A DNA stretch of 64,000 bases from positions 1,193,001 through 1,257,000 of the forward strand of contig NZ_CP058648.1 in NCBI RefSeq assembly GCF_018141405.1, given 5' to 3'. The notes under the pieces were generated by a model that searched no databases, was not told the origin of the DNA, and saw only the letters and a list, made by a program, of their open reading frames with translations. Shown here one piece after another: positions 37,831-47,694 of the stretch. The DNA comes from Serpentinicella alkaliphila. GTDB lineage: Bacteria; Bacillota; Clostridia; Peptostreptococcales; Natronincolaceae. A program made the translations under genes and the position numbers. Each line of letters starts with the position of its first letter. Within the stretch, counting starts at the first letter, position 1.

Positions 37831-38496
37831 GTGAATGGTAGAAAATTATTCGGATTAATCCTAGTGGCTTTAGGAATTATACTTATGCTAGATAAGGTTG
37901 GAATGTACGCTGTAAACTTTGCTTATATAATATCAAACTACTGGCCGATGGCTATTGTTTTAATTGGAATATTCAATCTATTTGATAATTCTCATTCAAA
38001 ACTAGGTAGTCTAATTACAGTTACAATTGGAGTTTTACTTCAGTTGAAAATTCTAGGCTATTTCAACATTTTTAACTATTTATACCTATGGCCTGTGATA
38101 CTTATTTTGTTAGGTATTCACGTTATATTCTCAAAGTCTGATGGAAAATATAAAGATACTAGAGATAAGATTGATTCTGTTGCATTATTTTCTGGATGTA
38201 ATACACGGAATTTCTCACAAAATTTTAAGGGAGGAAGTGTAGTAGCAATCTTTGGTGCTGCTGACATTGACTTAAGAGATGCTCAGGCCATAGCTGGAAA
38301 AGAGATGTCTCTTGATGTTTTTACACTTTTTGGTGGTGTAGATTTAATTGTACCAAAAGAGTGGAATGTTACTGTTAAAGGACTCCCTTTATTTGGGGGT
38401 TGGAGTAATAAAACTATAGTCTCTAAGAACATTGAAAGTCCTCTATTGAAAATAAGTTGTTTTGTTGCATTTGGCGGAATGGACATTAAGAATTAG
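37831..38496 (+). CDS. LiaF-like membrane protein (cell-wall stress sensor-inhibitor family)
   Basis: 221 residues from GTG 37831 with agggagg 8 nt upstream; the longer frame from 37783 has no site. Four hydrophobic segments occupy residues 1-100 (KLFGLILVALGIILMLDKVG, WPMAIVLIGIFNLF, and so on), followed by a cytoplasmic or surface beta-rich C-terminal domain of the LiaF/cell-wall-active antibiotic response type (VVAIFGAADIDLRDAQ, DVFTLFGGVDLIVPKEWNVT, LPLFGGWSN, FVAFGGMDIKN). LiaF restrains the LiaRS two-component system in Bacillus; no LiaRS pair lies here, so this is a stand-alone homologue of unknown partner. Confidence 0.8.
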   Translation: MNGRKLFGLILVALGIILMLDKVGMYAVNFAYIISNYWPMAIVLIGIFNLFDNSHSKLGSLITVTIGVLLQLKILGYFNIFNYLYLWPVILILLGIHVIFSKSDGKYKDTRDKIDSVALFSGCNTRNFSQNFKGGSVVAIFGAADIDLRDAQAIAGKEMSLDVFTLFGGVDLIVPKEWNVTVKGLPLFGGWSNKTIVSKNIESPLLKISCFVAFGGMDIKN

Positions 38497-38647
38497 ATTA
38501 TATATAAATATTAAAAAAAATTACTCTTTAAAAGAGGAATATAATGGTTTTATATAGAACTAATTCAGTAAGGCATTGATAAATATTTGACTATTAATCA
38601 AAACTTTTTAAAAAATATTATTATTAAGTTTATAAGGAGAGGATAAA

Positions 38648-39196
38648 ATGGAGAAATTTACTTTGGAAAGATCAGATGCACTTTTACTAGTTATTGATAT
38701 ACAAGAGCGTTTAGTAGCTGCAATGAAATATGGGGATCAGATGATCGAAAATACAAAGGTATTAGTTGAAGTAGCAAAAGTTATGGACTTTCCTACTGTA
38801 GTAACAGAGCAGTATCCAAAGGGAATAGGCCCTACTGTTCCTGAATTAGCATCTCTTTTAGATAAAAATATGTTTTTCGAAAAAGTTACATTTACTGGAT
38901 GTACTGAAGATGTTGTTGCAGCAATTAAAAAGTTAGGAAGAAAAAAAGTAATTATAACAGGTACAGAAACTCATGTTTGTGTATTACAGACTACTAGAGA
39001 TTTATTAAAACTTGGGTATGAAGTATTTATTGTGAGAGATGCGGTTTGCTCAAGAAGTAAGACAAATTACAAAGCGGGGTTAGAGTTGTTAGCAAATATG
39101 GGAGCAGTTATAACAACTACGGAAGTTGTAGTATTTGATCTTCTTAAACAATCAGCTACTCCTGAGTTTAAACAAATTTCAAAATTAATAAAATAA
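38648..39196 (+). CDS. Isochorismatase-family cysteine hydrolase
   Basis: 182 residues. The Asp-Lys-Cys catalytic triad of the family is visible: Asp17 in LLLVIDIQERL, Lys79 in FFEKVTFTGC, and Cys111 in TETHVCVLQTTRDLL, after the typical cis-peptide TGTETHV turn. The family includes isochorismatases, nicotinamidases and related amidases. The nicotinamidase metal-site residues are not evident, and the substrate is unknown. The ATG follows aaggagagg. The gene has an AT-rich 150-base upstream region and is probably monocistronic. Confidence 0.88.
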   Translation: MEKFTLERSDALLLVIDIQERLVAAMKYGDQMIENTKVLVEVAKVMDFPTVVTEQYPKGIGPTVPELASLLDKNMFFEKVTFTGCTEDVVAAIKKLGRKKVIITGTETHVCVLQTTRDLLKLGYEVFIVRDAVCSRSKTNYKAGLELLANMGAVITTTEVVVFDLLKQSATPEFKQISKLIK

Positions 39197-39304
39197 TATA
39201 AATGAACTTATTTGATATTTTGCCAAGGGGAGGGCTAATATCAAATATAAAAGGTTCTACATAATAGGGGTATGGGGGATTACTAATAAGAAAGATAATA
39301 GGGA

Positions 39305-39347
39305 AATAGGATAGATAGTATACAAAAACTATTTATCCTATTTTTTA
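39305..39347. terminator. Terminator between convergent genes
   Basis: A 15-bp stem (39305-39319 / 39328-39342, one G-T pair) with an 8-nt loop and a T run after it on the plus strand; the minus-strand methyltransferase gene ends close by. Confidence 0.8.
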
Positions 39348-39382
39348 ATAAAAAATACTGAAATTCATTAGTATTCAAAATT

Positions 39383-40522
39383 TTAAAGTTCTCTCGGTGG
39401 TCTAGGTCCAAAGTATTGGAAATAGTCAACTTTTATTCTTCCGTTGTAAAGCTTTCGTTTTTTATCTGCTTTTTTACCATAAAGTCTTTCGAAATCCTCA
39501 TAGGATGTAATAATGTACTTTGACCACGTATCAAGCTTACTAAAGTTTTTTCCCATTACTTTATATAAGTTTTCAACTTCACTTAATTGGCTAAGTCTTT
39601 CTCCATAAGGGGGATTACAAATTATAACTCCGTAGTTTTCTTTTATATCTATTGATGAAAGCTCTTTTGCTTGAAACTCTATACAATCATCAACCCCTGC
39701 TTCAAAGGCATTGTCTCGTGCTATTTCTATGGCTTGTTCATCGATATCCCATCCATGGATTTTTAAGTTTACATTTTGATCAATTGCTTTTAATGCAGAT
39801 ACTCTCTCTTGTTTCCATAAATCAGTTCCTAGTATAGGCCAGGATTCTGACGCAAACTTTCTGTTAAGTCCTGGTGCAATATTTTTTCCAATAAGTGCCG
39901 CTTCAATCGGGATAGTTCCAGATCCACAGAAGACGTCTAATAGTACCCTATCTTTTCTCCAATAGCTTAGCATAATAAGGGCTGCTGCTAAAGTTTCTTT
40001 AATTGGGGCTTGTACACTTCTTTCTCGATAACCTCTTTTATGTAGCCCATCCCCACTAGTATCAATTGTTAGGGTAGCCATATCATTTAATAGTGATACT
40101 TGAATTGTAAACTCTGGACCTGTTTCAGTGAACCACTCAACCTTATACTTCGTCTTAAGCTTTTCTACAACAGCTTTTTTAACTATAGCTTGGCAGTCGG
40201 AAACGCTAAATAATTTTGATTTAACTGACTTTCCTGTTACAGTAAATTTACCATCTTGACTGATCCATTGTTCCCAGGGTAATGATTTTGTTTGCTCAAA
40301 AAGTTCTTCGAAAGTAAGTGCTTTAAATTCACCTAACTTAAGTAAAACTCTATCGGCACTTCTAAGCCAAAGATTAGCCTTTGGAATACTAGTTAAATCT
40401 CCTTCGAATGTAATCATGGCATTTTCAGTTTGTACATTTTTAAAACCTAAATCTAAAACCTCTCTTTTAACAACAGCCTCTAGACCAAAGGTGGACGTTG
40501 CAATAAGCTTAATATTATCCAT
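39383..40522 (-). CDS. THUMP-domain class I RNA methyltransferase (RlmL / YpsC type)
   Basis: 379 residues, minus strand, with aggaggtttt before the ATG. An N-terminal ferredoxin-like plus THUMP RNA-binding region (about residues 1-160, starting MDNIKLIATSTFGLEAVVKR) precedes a Rossmann methyltransferase with the SAM loop VLLDVFCGSGTIPIEAALIG and the N2-guanine motif ICNPPYGERLS. It matches the single-domain Firmicutes relatives of E. coli RlmL, which methylates G2445 of 23S rRNA (N2). The RlmK half is absent, as expected for YpsC-type proteins. The target is inferred from family. Confidence 0.9.
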   Translation of the reverse strand: MDNIKLIATSTFGLEAVVKREVLDLGFKNVQTENAMITFEGDLTSIPKANLWLRSADRVLLKLGEFKALTFEELFEQTKSLPWEQWISQDGKFTVTGKSVKSKLFSVSDCQAIVKKAVVEKLKTKYKVEWFTETGPEFTIQVSLLNDMATLTIDTSGDGLHKRGYRERSVQAPIKETLAAALIMLSYWRKDRVLLDVFCGSGTIPIEAALIGKNIAPGLNRKFASESWPILGTDLWKQERVSALKAIDQNVNLKIHGWDIDEQAIEIARDNAFEAGVDDCIEFQAKELSSIDIKENYGVIICNPPYGERLSQLSEVENLYKVMGKNFSKLDTWSKYIITSYEDFERLYGKKADKKRKLYNGRIKVDYFQYFGPRPPREL

Positions 40523-40662
40523 AAAACCTCCTGAAATAATTGAAATTTAAAACAAATTATAACAATTATATCATAGGTAGATTGTATTTACGATTATGAT
40601 AATACTATATTATTTGTATTTATTAAATAAATACAATACATTTATTAAAACTTTTAGAACTA

Positions 40663-40691
40663 TTGTAACAATAATGGATGTACGATATAAT
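40663..40691 (+). promoter_or_regulatory. Sigma-A promoter for rmuC
   Basis: TTGTAA, exactly 17 nt, TATAAT; the start is predicted about 45 bases before the rmuC ATG. Confidence 0.7.
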
Positions 40692-40741
40692 TAGACGAAC
40701 GTTAGTTCTAAATCGGGTTATACTAGAGAGGAGAAATAGGT

Positions 40742-42073
40742 ATGCTATACTTAACTGAAATTCTATTAATAAGCCTAATAACATTAGTTTCCTTAGTTAT
40801 TTATTTACTAAACCAATTAAAAAGCAATGGAAATAACCAGTTGGGTCGAGATATTAATATGAAGTTTGAAAGATTAGAAAAGGATATGATTAAATTAGAG
40901 AATTTAAATAAAGAAGAGTTTTATCGAAATAGAGAAGAGTCAAGTAAAAACGCAAAAGATGCTCGGGAGGAAATGACTTCTGCAATAGGATCCCTTCAAT
41001 CACAAATAAATAGGGATTTACAAATGAATAGAGAGGAATTAACGAATGCTTTAAAATTTTTTGAACAACGCTTTACATCTAATGTTAAGGAATTCAATGA
41101 CATTCAAAAAGAAAAATTTAGTGAACTTGTAGAGAAGCAAAATCAACTAGTACTGTCAACTGAACAAAAACTTGAAAAGATGCGAGAAACTGTTGATGAA
41201 AAATTACATAAGACTCTAGAAGAGAGATTAGGAGAGTCATTTAAACTTGTAAGTGAGAGGTTAGAGTTAGTTCACAAGGGCTTAGGGGAAATGCAAAACT
41301 TAGCCACAGGAGTAGGGGATTTGAAAAAAGTATTATCTAATGTTAAAACTAGAGGTGTTTTAGGTGAAATACAGCTTGAAAATATATTAGAACAAATACT
41401 AACTCAAGATCAATATGATAAAAATGTTATAACTAAAAAGGGAAGCAAAGATTATGTAGAGTTTGCAATAAAACTACCTGGGAAGGAAGATTTAGAGGAC
41501 ATTGTATATTTACCTTTAGATTCAAAATTCCCATTAGAAGTATACCATCAATTACTTGAAGCATATGACTCTGGTGATAGCGGATTAATTGAAGAGGCAG
41601 GAAAGCGTTTAGAATCAAGTATAAAAAAATCAGCTAAGGATATAAGGGACAAGTATATTGACCCACCAAATACAACAGATTTTGGAGTAATGTTTTTACC
41701 TATAGAAGGTCTTTATGCTGAAGTAGTTCGTAGAACCGGACTTATCGAAGTACTGCAAAGAGATTTTAAAATAAATATTACAGGCCCTACTACTCTGGCA
41801 GCATTACTAAATAGCTTACATATGGGCTTTAGAACATTAGCAATAGAAAAAAGGTCCAGTGAAGTTTGGATGACCTTAGCGGCGGTGAAAGTAGAATTTG
41901 ATAAGTTCGGTAATGTACTTAATAAAGCTCAGGAAAAAATTAATCAAGCAAGTAAGGAAATTGACATGCTTGTAGGAACAAGAACAAAACAAATTCAAAG
42001 AAAGCTTAAAAATATTGAAAGCATTGGTTTAGATGAAGCCGCTATATGCCTAGATGATATTAATATTGACTAG
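40742..42073 (+). CDS. rmuC: DNA recombination protein RmuC
   Basis: 443 residues. A single N-terminal membrane anchor (LTEILLISLITLVSLVIYLL) is followed by a long coiled coil (about residues 40-200) and the RmuC nuclease-like domain (TRGVLGEIQLENILEQIL, VYLPLDSKFPLEVYHQLLEA, FLPIEGLYAEVVRR, GPTTLAALLNSLHMGFRTLA). RmuC limits inversions at short inverted repeats in E. coli; the biochemical activity is not settled. The gene is divergent from the methyltransferase gene and has its own promoter. Confidence 0.93.
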   Translation: MLYLTEILLISLITLVSLVIYLLNQLKSNGNNQLGRDINMKFERLEKDMIKLENLNKEEFYRNREESSKNAKDAREEMTSAIGSLQSQINRDLQMNREELTNALKFFEQRFTSNVKEFNDIQKEKFSELVEKQNQLVLSTEQKLEKMRETVDEKLHKTLEERLGESFKLVSERLELVHKGLGEMQNLATGVGDLKKVLSNVKTRGVLGEIQLENILEQILTQDQYDKNVITKKGSKDYVEFAIKLPGKEDLEDIVYLPLDSKFPLEVYHQLLEAYDSGDSGLIEEAGKRLESSIKKSAKDIRDKYIDPPNTTDFGVMFLPIEGLYAEVVRRTGLIEVLQRDFKINITGPTTLAALLNSLHMGFRTLAIEKRSSEVWMTLAAVKVEFDKFGNVLNKAQEKINQASKEIDMLVGTRTKQIQRKLKNIESIGLDEAAICLDDINID

Positions 42074-42285
42074 AGTAATAGTAGACAGATACCATAGACT
42101 ATATCTTATTATAAATTAACTATATCAATCAAACACTGTTGAAAGTTGTCGAAAATTATGATAAAGTCTCATTGAACAATTAAATCTTATGTTAGATACT
42201 TTTCTTGATATGATACTTAGGGGCCTCAGTTCATAAGAATATCTAATATTATTGATATAATTCTTTTGTGAAGTGAGGTAGTCAT

Positions 42286-45200
42286 ATGATCTTATTTAAT
42301 AAGTTAAAGCTAGGGACGAAAGTATCTATTGGATTTGGATTAGTACTAACATTATTATTAGTTTCAGTAATAACATCAATAGTTGGAGTAAGGAAAATTA
42401 GTAATGAGTTTTCTCAATTTAGGCAAATTTCAAATGAAGAAATGTTATTTGGGAGATTACAGGAGAATCTATTAGAAAGCAGGATAGCGTATGAAAATTA
42501 TGTACAATTAAGGGATGCTTATTATAAAGATGTTTTTGAAGAACGTTTGAGTAAGATGGAAGACTTTATTTATGAATTAAAAATTGGCATTACTGATGTA
42601 GAGCGTCAGATGAAAATGGAGTATATACTGGAACATTCAAGAGAATACAAAAACGACTTTAATAGAATAGTTGAGTATGAACAAAAGAGAGACCATCTAT
42701 ATAATGAACTAGTATTTATGGGTCCCCAATTAACAAAGATTTTATCTGAAATTATGGATACTGCTAATAACAATAATGATGAGTTTATAGTTTATACATC
42801 GGGTGTTGCCCTTAAACATTTAGGCTTAGCTAGATTGCATGTTTCAAGATTTTTAGAAACTGACGATTCTAAGATGATTGATGTAGTAACAAATGAATTT
42901 CAAGAAATGGAGAAATCAATTAATTTAATAGAAGGTACAAATAGGGCGTATAAGTATAAGGATTCTATAGATAAGTTAAAGGAAAATAAGGAAGCATATT
43001 ATAATAGCCTTATGGAAATTTCCTCAGTAGTCGGTAATAGAAATTCAGTAATAGCTCACCTTGATGAGATAGGGCCAGATATTTCTGCAATTGCAGAAGA
43101 AATGAAGCTTTCTATAATTGAAGAACAGGCTAGATACGGGCCGGAAATAAAAAAGGAAAATCAAAATATAATTACTAGAATGAGTATTATATTGCTATTG
43201 GCATTACTCTTATCAATATTAATATCTATTAGAATAGTTAGAATGGTTATTTCTCCGGTAAAGACGGTGACAAATACTTTTAAAGAAATTTCTGAAGGGG
43301 AAGCGGATCTAGAAGTTAGAATGGAGGTTAATTCATCAGATGAACTAGGGGAAATGGCAAGATCCTTCAATAAGTTTATGGAAAAACTTCAATTCATTAT
43401 CTTGGAAAGTCAAGGGCAAAATTGGCTCAAAACTGGCCAAACAGAGTTAAATGAGATAATGCGAGATGAACAGGATTTATTGTCTCTAAGTAATAACGTT
43501 ATTAACTACATTGCAAGATATTTAGATATACAAACTGGTTCTATTTACATTAGGATGGACGATGGAACTTTTAAGTTTCACGGAGGATATGCCTATACAA
43601 AAGGTGATAACTATTTAGATAATATTGAAATAGGTCAAGGTGTTATTGGACAAGCAGCTAAAGAAAATAAAAGTATAATACTATCAAATATAAAAGAGCA
43701 TTACCTAAAAATAGACTCATCTGTAATAAATGCAGTGCCTATCAATGCAATTATATTACCTTGCGCGTACAATAATGAGGTGAGATGTGTAATTGAGTTA
43801 GGAGCGCTTAATAAGTTTACAGAGAAGCAATTAAAGTTTTTAAATGAGGTCAGCGAAAGCATTGCAAATAGCGTTGATAGAATAATTTCACGAAAAAAAC
43901 TACAAGAACTTCTGAATAAAACCCTAACACAGTCTGAAGAATTACAAGTTCAACAAGAAGAACTAAGGCAAAGTAACGAGGAATTAGAAGAGCAAACAAA
44001 TGCATTGAAGGAATCCGAGGTAAGATTGCAGACTCAACAAGAGGAGCTTAGAGTTACAAATGAAGAACTGATTGAACATGCTAGAACTTTGGAACAACAA
44101 AAAAATCTAATTAATGCAAAAAATGAGAACCTAATAAAGGCTCGAAAAGAGATTGAAGAAAAAGCTAAAGCACTTGAAACAACGAGTAAGTATAAATCGG
44201 AGTTTTTAGCCAACATGTCACATGAACTGCGAACCCCTTTAAACAGTATTTTAGTACTATCTCAGCTTTTATCTGAGAAAAAGGATAAAGCACCATTGAC
44301 GGAAAAGCAACTTGAATTTGCTAGTACAATACATGCTGCAGGATCAGAACTCCTTAGATTAATAAACGATGTTCTTGATCTATCAAAGGTTGAGGCCGGA
44401 AAAATTGATATTAACTTTGAAATGATGAATATACAAGAGTTTGCAAAAGGGATGGAGCGGACCTTTGGACAAATAGCAGAGAAAAAAGGTTTAAACTTTT
44501 CAGTAGTGGTAGAAGAGGAATTACCAGAATGCATATATACTGATTCCCATAGGCTTCAACAAATTGTAAATAACTTTATCTCGAATGCTCTGAAATTTAC
44601 GGAAAAAGGAGAAGTAGTTTTAAGGATATCTTATGCAAATGATGAAATCACATTAGGAAATGATTTAAAATCTAAATCATTCATAAATATCGCAGTAACG
44701 GATACCGGGATAGGAATACCTTTAGATAAACAGTCAGTAATCTTTGAACCATTTAAGCAGTCGGATGGTACTACAAGTAGAAAATATGGAGGAACGGGCT
44801 TAGGATTATCTATTGCTAAGGAGCTGGCAAGATTATTAGGTGTAAGTATAAATCTAAAGAGTGATGATAAAGGAAGTACTTTTAGTTTACTACTACCGAT
44901 AGTAATTGATGAAGATGTAGCAATAAAAGAGGTTGCAACATCAAAAGAAATCGAAGCTGATTGTAGGAGCTTGTCACTACATGGGATAAATGATGTCATT
45001 ATTGATTCTAGTTATAAACTTAATGATGAAAATAAAGAGGATAATATTAATGTGAAAGAAAGTCTTATATTAATTATTGAAGATGATGCTAAATTTTCAA
45101 ATGTTCTGGTGGAGCTGGCAAAAAGCAAAGGTAATAGATGCATAGTTGCTTCTAATGGAAGAATGGGTATCGAAATGGCTAAAAAGAAAAAGCCCGATGC

Positions 45201-46227
45201 AATAATATTGGATTTAGGGCTTCCTGATATCGATGGACTACAAGTAATTGAGGAACTTAGAGCTATGTCGGAGGCCAGTTCCATACCTATTCATATAGTA
45301 TCTGGAAAGGAAGATATGTACTTTGATAGCAGCACAGATGGGATAATTGGTTATATGTTAAAACCAGTTAGTACGGAACAAATTCAGCAAGTTTTTGATC
45401 AAGTTGAAAGATCTTTTGCTAAGGATTTTAATAGATTACTATTAGTTGGGATAGATGAGATTGAACAAAAAAATATTATTGATACAATAGGTAAACATGA
45501 TATTAAGATTTCATCTACTCAATACGGAAGTGAAGCAATTAAGTTATTAAAAGATGAAAAGTATGACTGCATAATATCAGATTTAAAGCTTGAGGATATG
45601 TCTGGATTTGAGCTTTTAAAGGGTATAGTAGATGAGGACATAGGGCGTACTCCTGTAATAGTATATACAGATAAAAGTTTATCAAATGATGAAGCTATGG
45701 AACTTCAAAAGTACACAGAAAGTATTATTATTAAAGGTCTACGTTCAATAGAGAGATTGACTGGTGAGGTTAGTCTTTTCCTTCATAGGGTTGCTTCAAA
45801 AGAGCTGCAGAACACAAATAAAATGATAAGATCTAGCTTTGAGAAAGAAGAATCATTAAGAGGGCGTAGAGTTTTAATAGTTGATGATGATATGAGAAAT
45901 GTATTTTCACTTTCAAGTGCTTTGGAAGAAAAGGGAATAATAGTAGAAGTAAGTAGAAATGGAAAAGAAGGACTTGAAAAACTTAAGAACAATACAGATA
46001 TAGATTTAATTTTAATGGATATTATGATGCCAGAGATGGATGGTTATACAGCCATTAAGGCAATTAGAAAAACTAAAAATATATCAAAAATTCCTATTAT
46101 CGCATTAACTGCAAAATCTATGAAGGAAGACCGAAATAAGTGTATTGAAGCCGGCGCAAATGACTACTTAACAAAGCCAATAGAAATCAACAGACTTTTA
46201 TCACTTGTAAGGGTATGGTTATATTAA
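42286..46227 (+). CDS. Hybrid sensor histidine kinase with HAMP, GAF and three receiver domains
   Basis: 1,313 residues. TM1 is about 13-35; a four-helix extracytoplasmic sensor runs to TM2 at 299-320 (MSIILLLALLLSILISIRIV); HAMP is about 321-373, GAF about 385-535. A coiled coil at 546-640 has two copies, 28 residues apart, of a QQEELR..NEEL pattern (QQEELR at 556 and 584). The kinase core has phospho-acceptor His646 in MSHELRTPLNSIL, an N box (NNFISNALKFTEKG), DTGIGIP and GGTGLGLSI. Receivers follow with Asp976, Asp1099 and Asp1245. It heads an operon with cheR, cheB and a diguanylate cyclase; the next gene starts 1 nt after its stop. The signal is unknown. Confidence 0.92.
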   Translation: MILFNKLKLGTKVSIGFGLVLTLLLVSVITSIVGVRKISNEFSQFRQISNEEMLFGRLQENLLESRIAYENYVQLRDAYYKDVFEERLSKMEDFIYELKIGITDVERQMKMEYILEHSREYKNDFNRIVEYEQKRDHLYNELVFMGPQLTKILSEIMDTANNNNDEFIVYTSGVALKHLGLARLHVSRFLETDDSKMIDVVTNEFQEMEKSINLIEGTNRAYKYKDSIDKLKENKEAYYNSLMEISSVVGNRNSVIAHLDEIGPDISAIAEEMKLSIIEEQARYGPEIKKENQNIITRMSIILLLALLLSILISIRIVRMVISPVKTVTNTFKEISEGEADLEVRMEVNSSDELGEMARSFNKFMEKLQFIILESQGQNWLKTGQTELNEIMRDEQDLLSLSNNVINYIARYLDIQTGSIYIRMDDGTFKFHGGYAYTKGDNYLDNIEIGQGVIGQAAKENKSIILSNIKEHYLKIDSSVINAVPINAIILPCAYNNEVRCVIELGALNKFTEKQLKFLNEVSESIANSVDRIISRKKLQELLNKTLTQSEELQVQQEELRQSNEELEEQTNALKESEVRLQTQQEELRVTNEELIEHARTLEQQKNLINAKNENLIKARKEIEEKAKALETTSKYKSEFLANMSHELRTPLNSILVLSQLLSEKKDKAPLTEKQLEFASTIHAAGSELLRLINDVLDLSKVEAGKIDINFEMMNIQEFAKGMERTFGQIAEKKGLNFSVVVEEELPECIYTDSHRLQQIVNNFISNALKFTEKGEVVLRISYANDEITLGNDLKSKSFINIAVTDTGIGIPLDKQSVIFEPFKQSDGTTSRKYGGTGLGLSIAKELARLLGVSINLKSDDKGSTFSLLLPIVIDEDVAIKEVATSKEIEADCRSLSLHGINDVIIDSSYKLNDENKEDNINVKESLILIIEDDAKFSNVLVELAKSKGNRCIVASNGRMGIEMAKKKKPDAIILDLGLPDIDGLQVIEELRAMSEASSIPIHIVSGKEDMYFDSSTDGIIGYMLKPVSTEQIQQVFDQVERSFAKDFNRLLLVGIDEIEQKNIIDTIGKHDIKISSTQYGSEAIKLLKDEKYDCIISDLKLEDMSGFELLKGIVDEDIGRTPVIVYTDKSLSNDEAMELQKYTESIIIKGLRSIERLTGEVSLFLHRVASKELQNTNKMIRSSFEKEESLRGRRVLIVDDDMRNVFSLSSALEEKGIIVEVSRNGKEGLEKLKNNTDIDLILMDIMMPEMDGYTAIKAIRKTKNISKIPIIALTAKSMKEDRNKCIEAGANDYLTKPIEINRLLSLVRVWLY

Positions 46228-46228
46228 T

Positions 46229-47077
46229 ATGATAAACAAAAATTTAATACAAGATTTAGAAAATGAGGATATAGAAATAAAACTTTTGGTGGAAGGTATA
46301 TTTTTGAAATATGGACATGACTTTAGAAATTATTCTAAAGCACACATAAAGAGAAGGATACTTCGAAGACTTTCTATAGCTGGCTTAAAGAGTATAACTG
46401 AAATGCTCTATAAGGTACTCTATGATAGAAGTTTTTTTGAATTGTTATTAATGGACTTTTCAATTAATGTTACGGAGATGTTTCGGGATCCATCTTTTTA
46501 CAAGGCCTTAAGAAAAGAAGTTATACCTATTCTTAATACTTATCCATTTATAAAGATATGGCATGCAGGATGTGCTACTGGTGAAGAAGTATACTCTATG
46601 GCCATATTACTTAAAGAAGAAGGTTTATATGAAAGATGTAAGATTTATGCTACAGATTTTAATGAAAAAGTACTAGATAAGGCTAAGGAGGGTATATACC
46701 CTATTGATTCTATCAAAGAGTATACCTATAACTATCAACAGTCAGGAGGCCTAAGTACCTTTTCGGATTATTACATGTCAAAATATGATTCTGTTATAAT
46801 GGATAAGGACCTAAAAGAAAAAATCATTTTTGCAGACCATAACCTTGTCACTGATGGTGTATTTGGGGAAATGCATATTATTATATGTCGTAATGTACTA
46901 ATATATTTTAATAGGGAACTCCAAAATAATGTAATTAATCTCTTTTATGAGAGCTTATGTCATGGTGGCATACTATGTTTGGGTTCCAAGGAAAGTGTAA
47001 AATTTTCAAGCTGCGAGTATAAACTTAAGCCCATTGACTTTCAAGAAAGAATATTTCAAAAAAAGTATCATTATTAA
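46229..47077 (+). CDS. cheR: CheR-type protein-glutamate O-methyltransferase
   Basis: 282 residues. The N-terminal helical domain (YSKAHIKRRILRRLSIAGLK, LLMDFSINVTEMFRDPSFYK) and the SAM-binding core (IKIWHAGCATGEEVYSMAIL, IYATDFNEKVLDKAKEGIYP, IICRNVLIYFNRELQ) are complete. CheR methylates glutamates of chemoreceptors. No C-terminal TPR or pentapeptide-binding extension is present. The ATG is 1 nt after the kinase stop, so translation is coupled. With no receptor gene here, the target may be the kinase itself or a remote receptor. Confidence 0.92.
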   Translation: MINKNLIQDLENEDIEIKLLVEGIFLKYGHDFRNYSKAHIKRRILRRLSIAGLKSITEMLYKVLYDRSFFELLLMDFSINVTEMFRDPSFYKALRKEVIPILNTYPFIKIWHAGCATGEEVYSMAILLKEEGLYERCKIYATDFNEKVLDKAKEGIYPIDSIKEYTYNYQQSGGLSTFSDYYMSKYDSVIMDKDLKEKIIFADHNLVTDGVFGEMHIIICRNVLIYFNRELQNNVINLFYESLCHGGILCLGSKESVKFSSCEYKLKPIDFQERIFQKKYHY

Positions 47078-47121
47078 CATATGATATAAATACACTTAAT
47101 ATCTGAGTATGGGGTGATATA

Positions 47122-47694
47122 ATGGGCTATAAAGCAGTAGTTATGGGTACTTCTATGGGAGGAATAAACGCACTTAAGTCTATATTGACTAAATTCGATC
47201 AAAATTTTCCAGTACCTATCTTGATTGTACAGCATATGAGTTCCCATTCGAATAATTTTCTAGCAAACTACTTAAATGAGATATGTAAAATTGAAGTAAA
47301 AGAAGCGGATGAAAAGGAGAAAGTTATTCCGGGTTATGCTTATATTGCACCTCCTAATTATCACCTTTTGATAGAGAAAGATGGTTATATATCCCTTTCA
47401 GTAGAAGAGAAGATAAATTTTGCAAGACCATCTATTGATGTATTATTCGAAACTGCAGCTGATGCATATAGGCATAACTTAATTGGAGTCATACTTACCG
47501 GTGCAAATAGGGATGGAGCTAAAGGTTTGAAAATTATTAAAGAAAGAGGAGGACTCGTTATAGTAGAGGATCCAACTACTGCTGAGTCTAGCATGATGCC
47601 TTTTTATGCAATTAATGAAATGAAGGTTGATTATATAGTAAATTTACAAGACATTGGGGACTTATTAAATCAATTGATAGGGTGGAATAAATGA
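47122..47694 (+). CDS. CheB-type methylesterase domain protein without receiver
   Basis: 190 residues, only the catalytic domain of CheB. The Ser-His-Asp triad is Ser11 (MGTSMGG), His38 (IVQHMSSH) and Asp131 (ILTGANRDGAKG), with YIAPPNYHLLI and RPSIDVLFETAA as further family marks. CheB removes methyl groups added by CheR. The missing N-terminal receiver means it is not phospho-regulated in the usual way; the receivers on the kinase or on the next gene might replace that control. The gene follows cheR by 44 bases and overlaps the next gene by 4 bases (ATGA). Confidence 0.92.
   Translation: MGYKAVVMGTSMGGINALKSILTKFDQNFPVPILIVQHMSSHSNNFLANYLNEICKIEVKEADEKEKVIPGYAYIAPPNYHLLIEKDGYISLSVEEKINFARPSIDVLFETAADAYRHNLIGVILTGANRDGAKGLKIIKERGGLVIVEDPTTAESSMMPFYAINEMKVDYIVNLQDIGDLLNQLIGWNK

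Noticed and set aside
39210-39246. 10-bp perfect palindrome (atttgatatt / aatatcaaat) after the isochorismatase-family gene
   Set aside because: Has a 17-nt loop and no T run; the clear terminator is the next hairpin at 39305, so no separate role is claimed.
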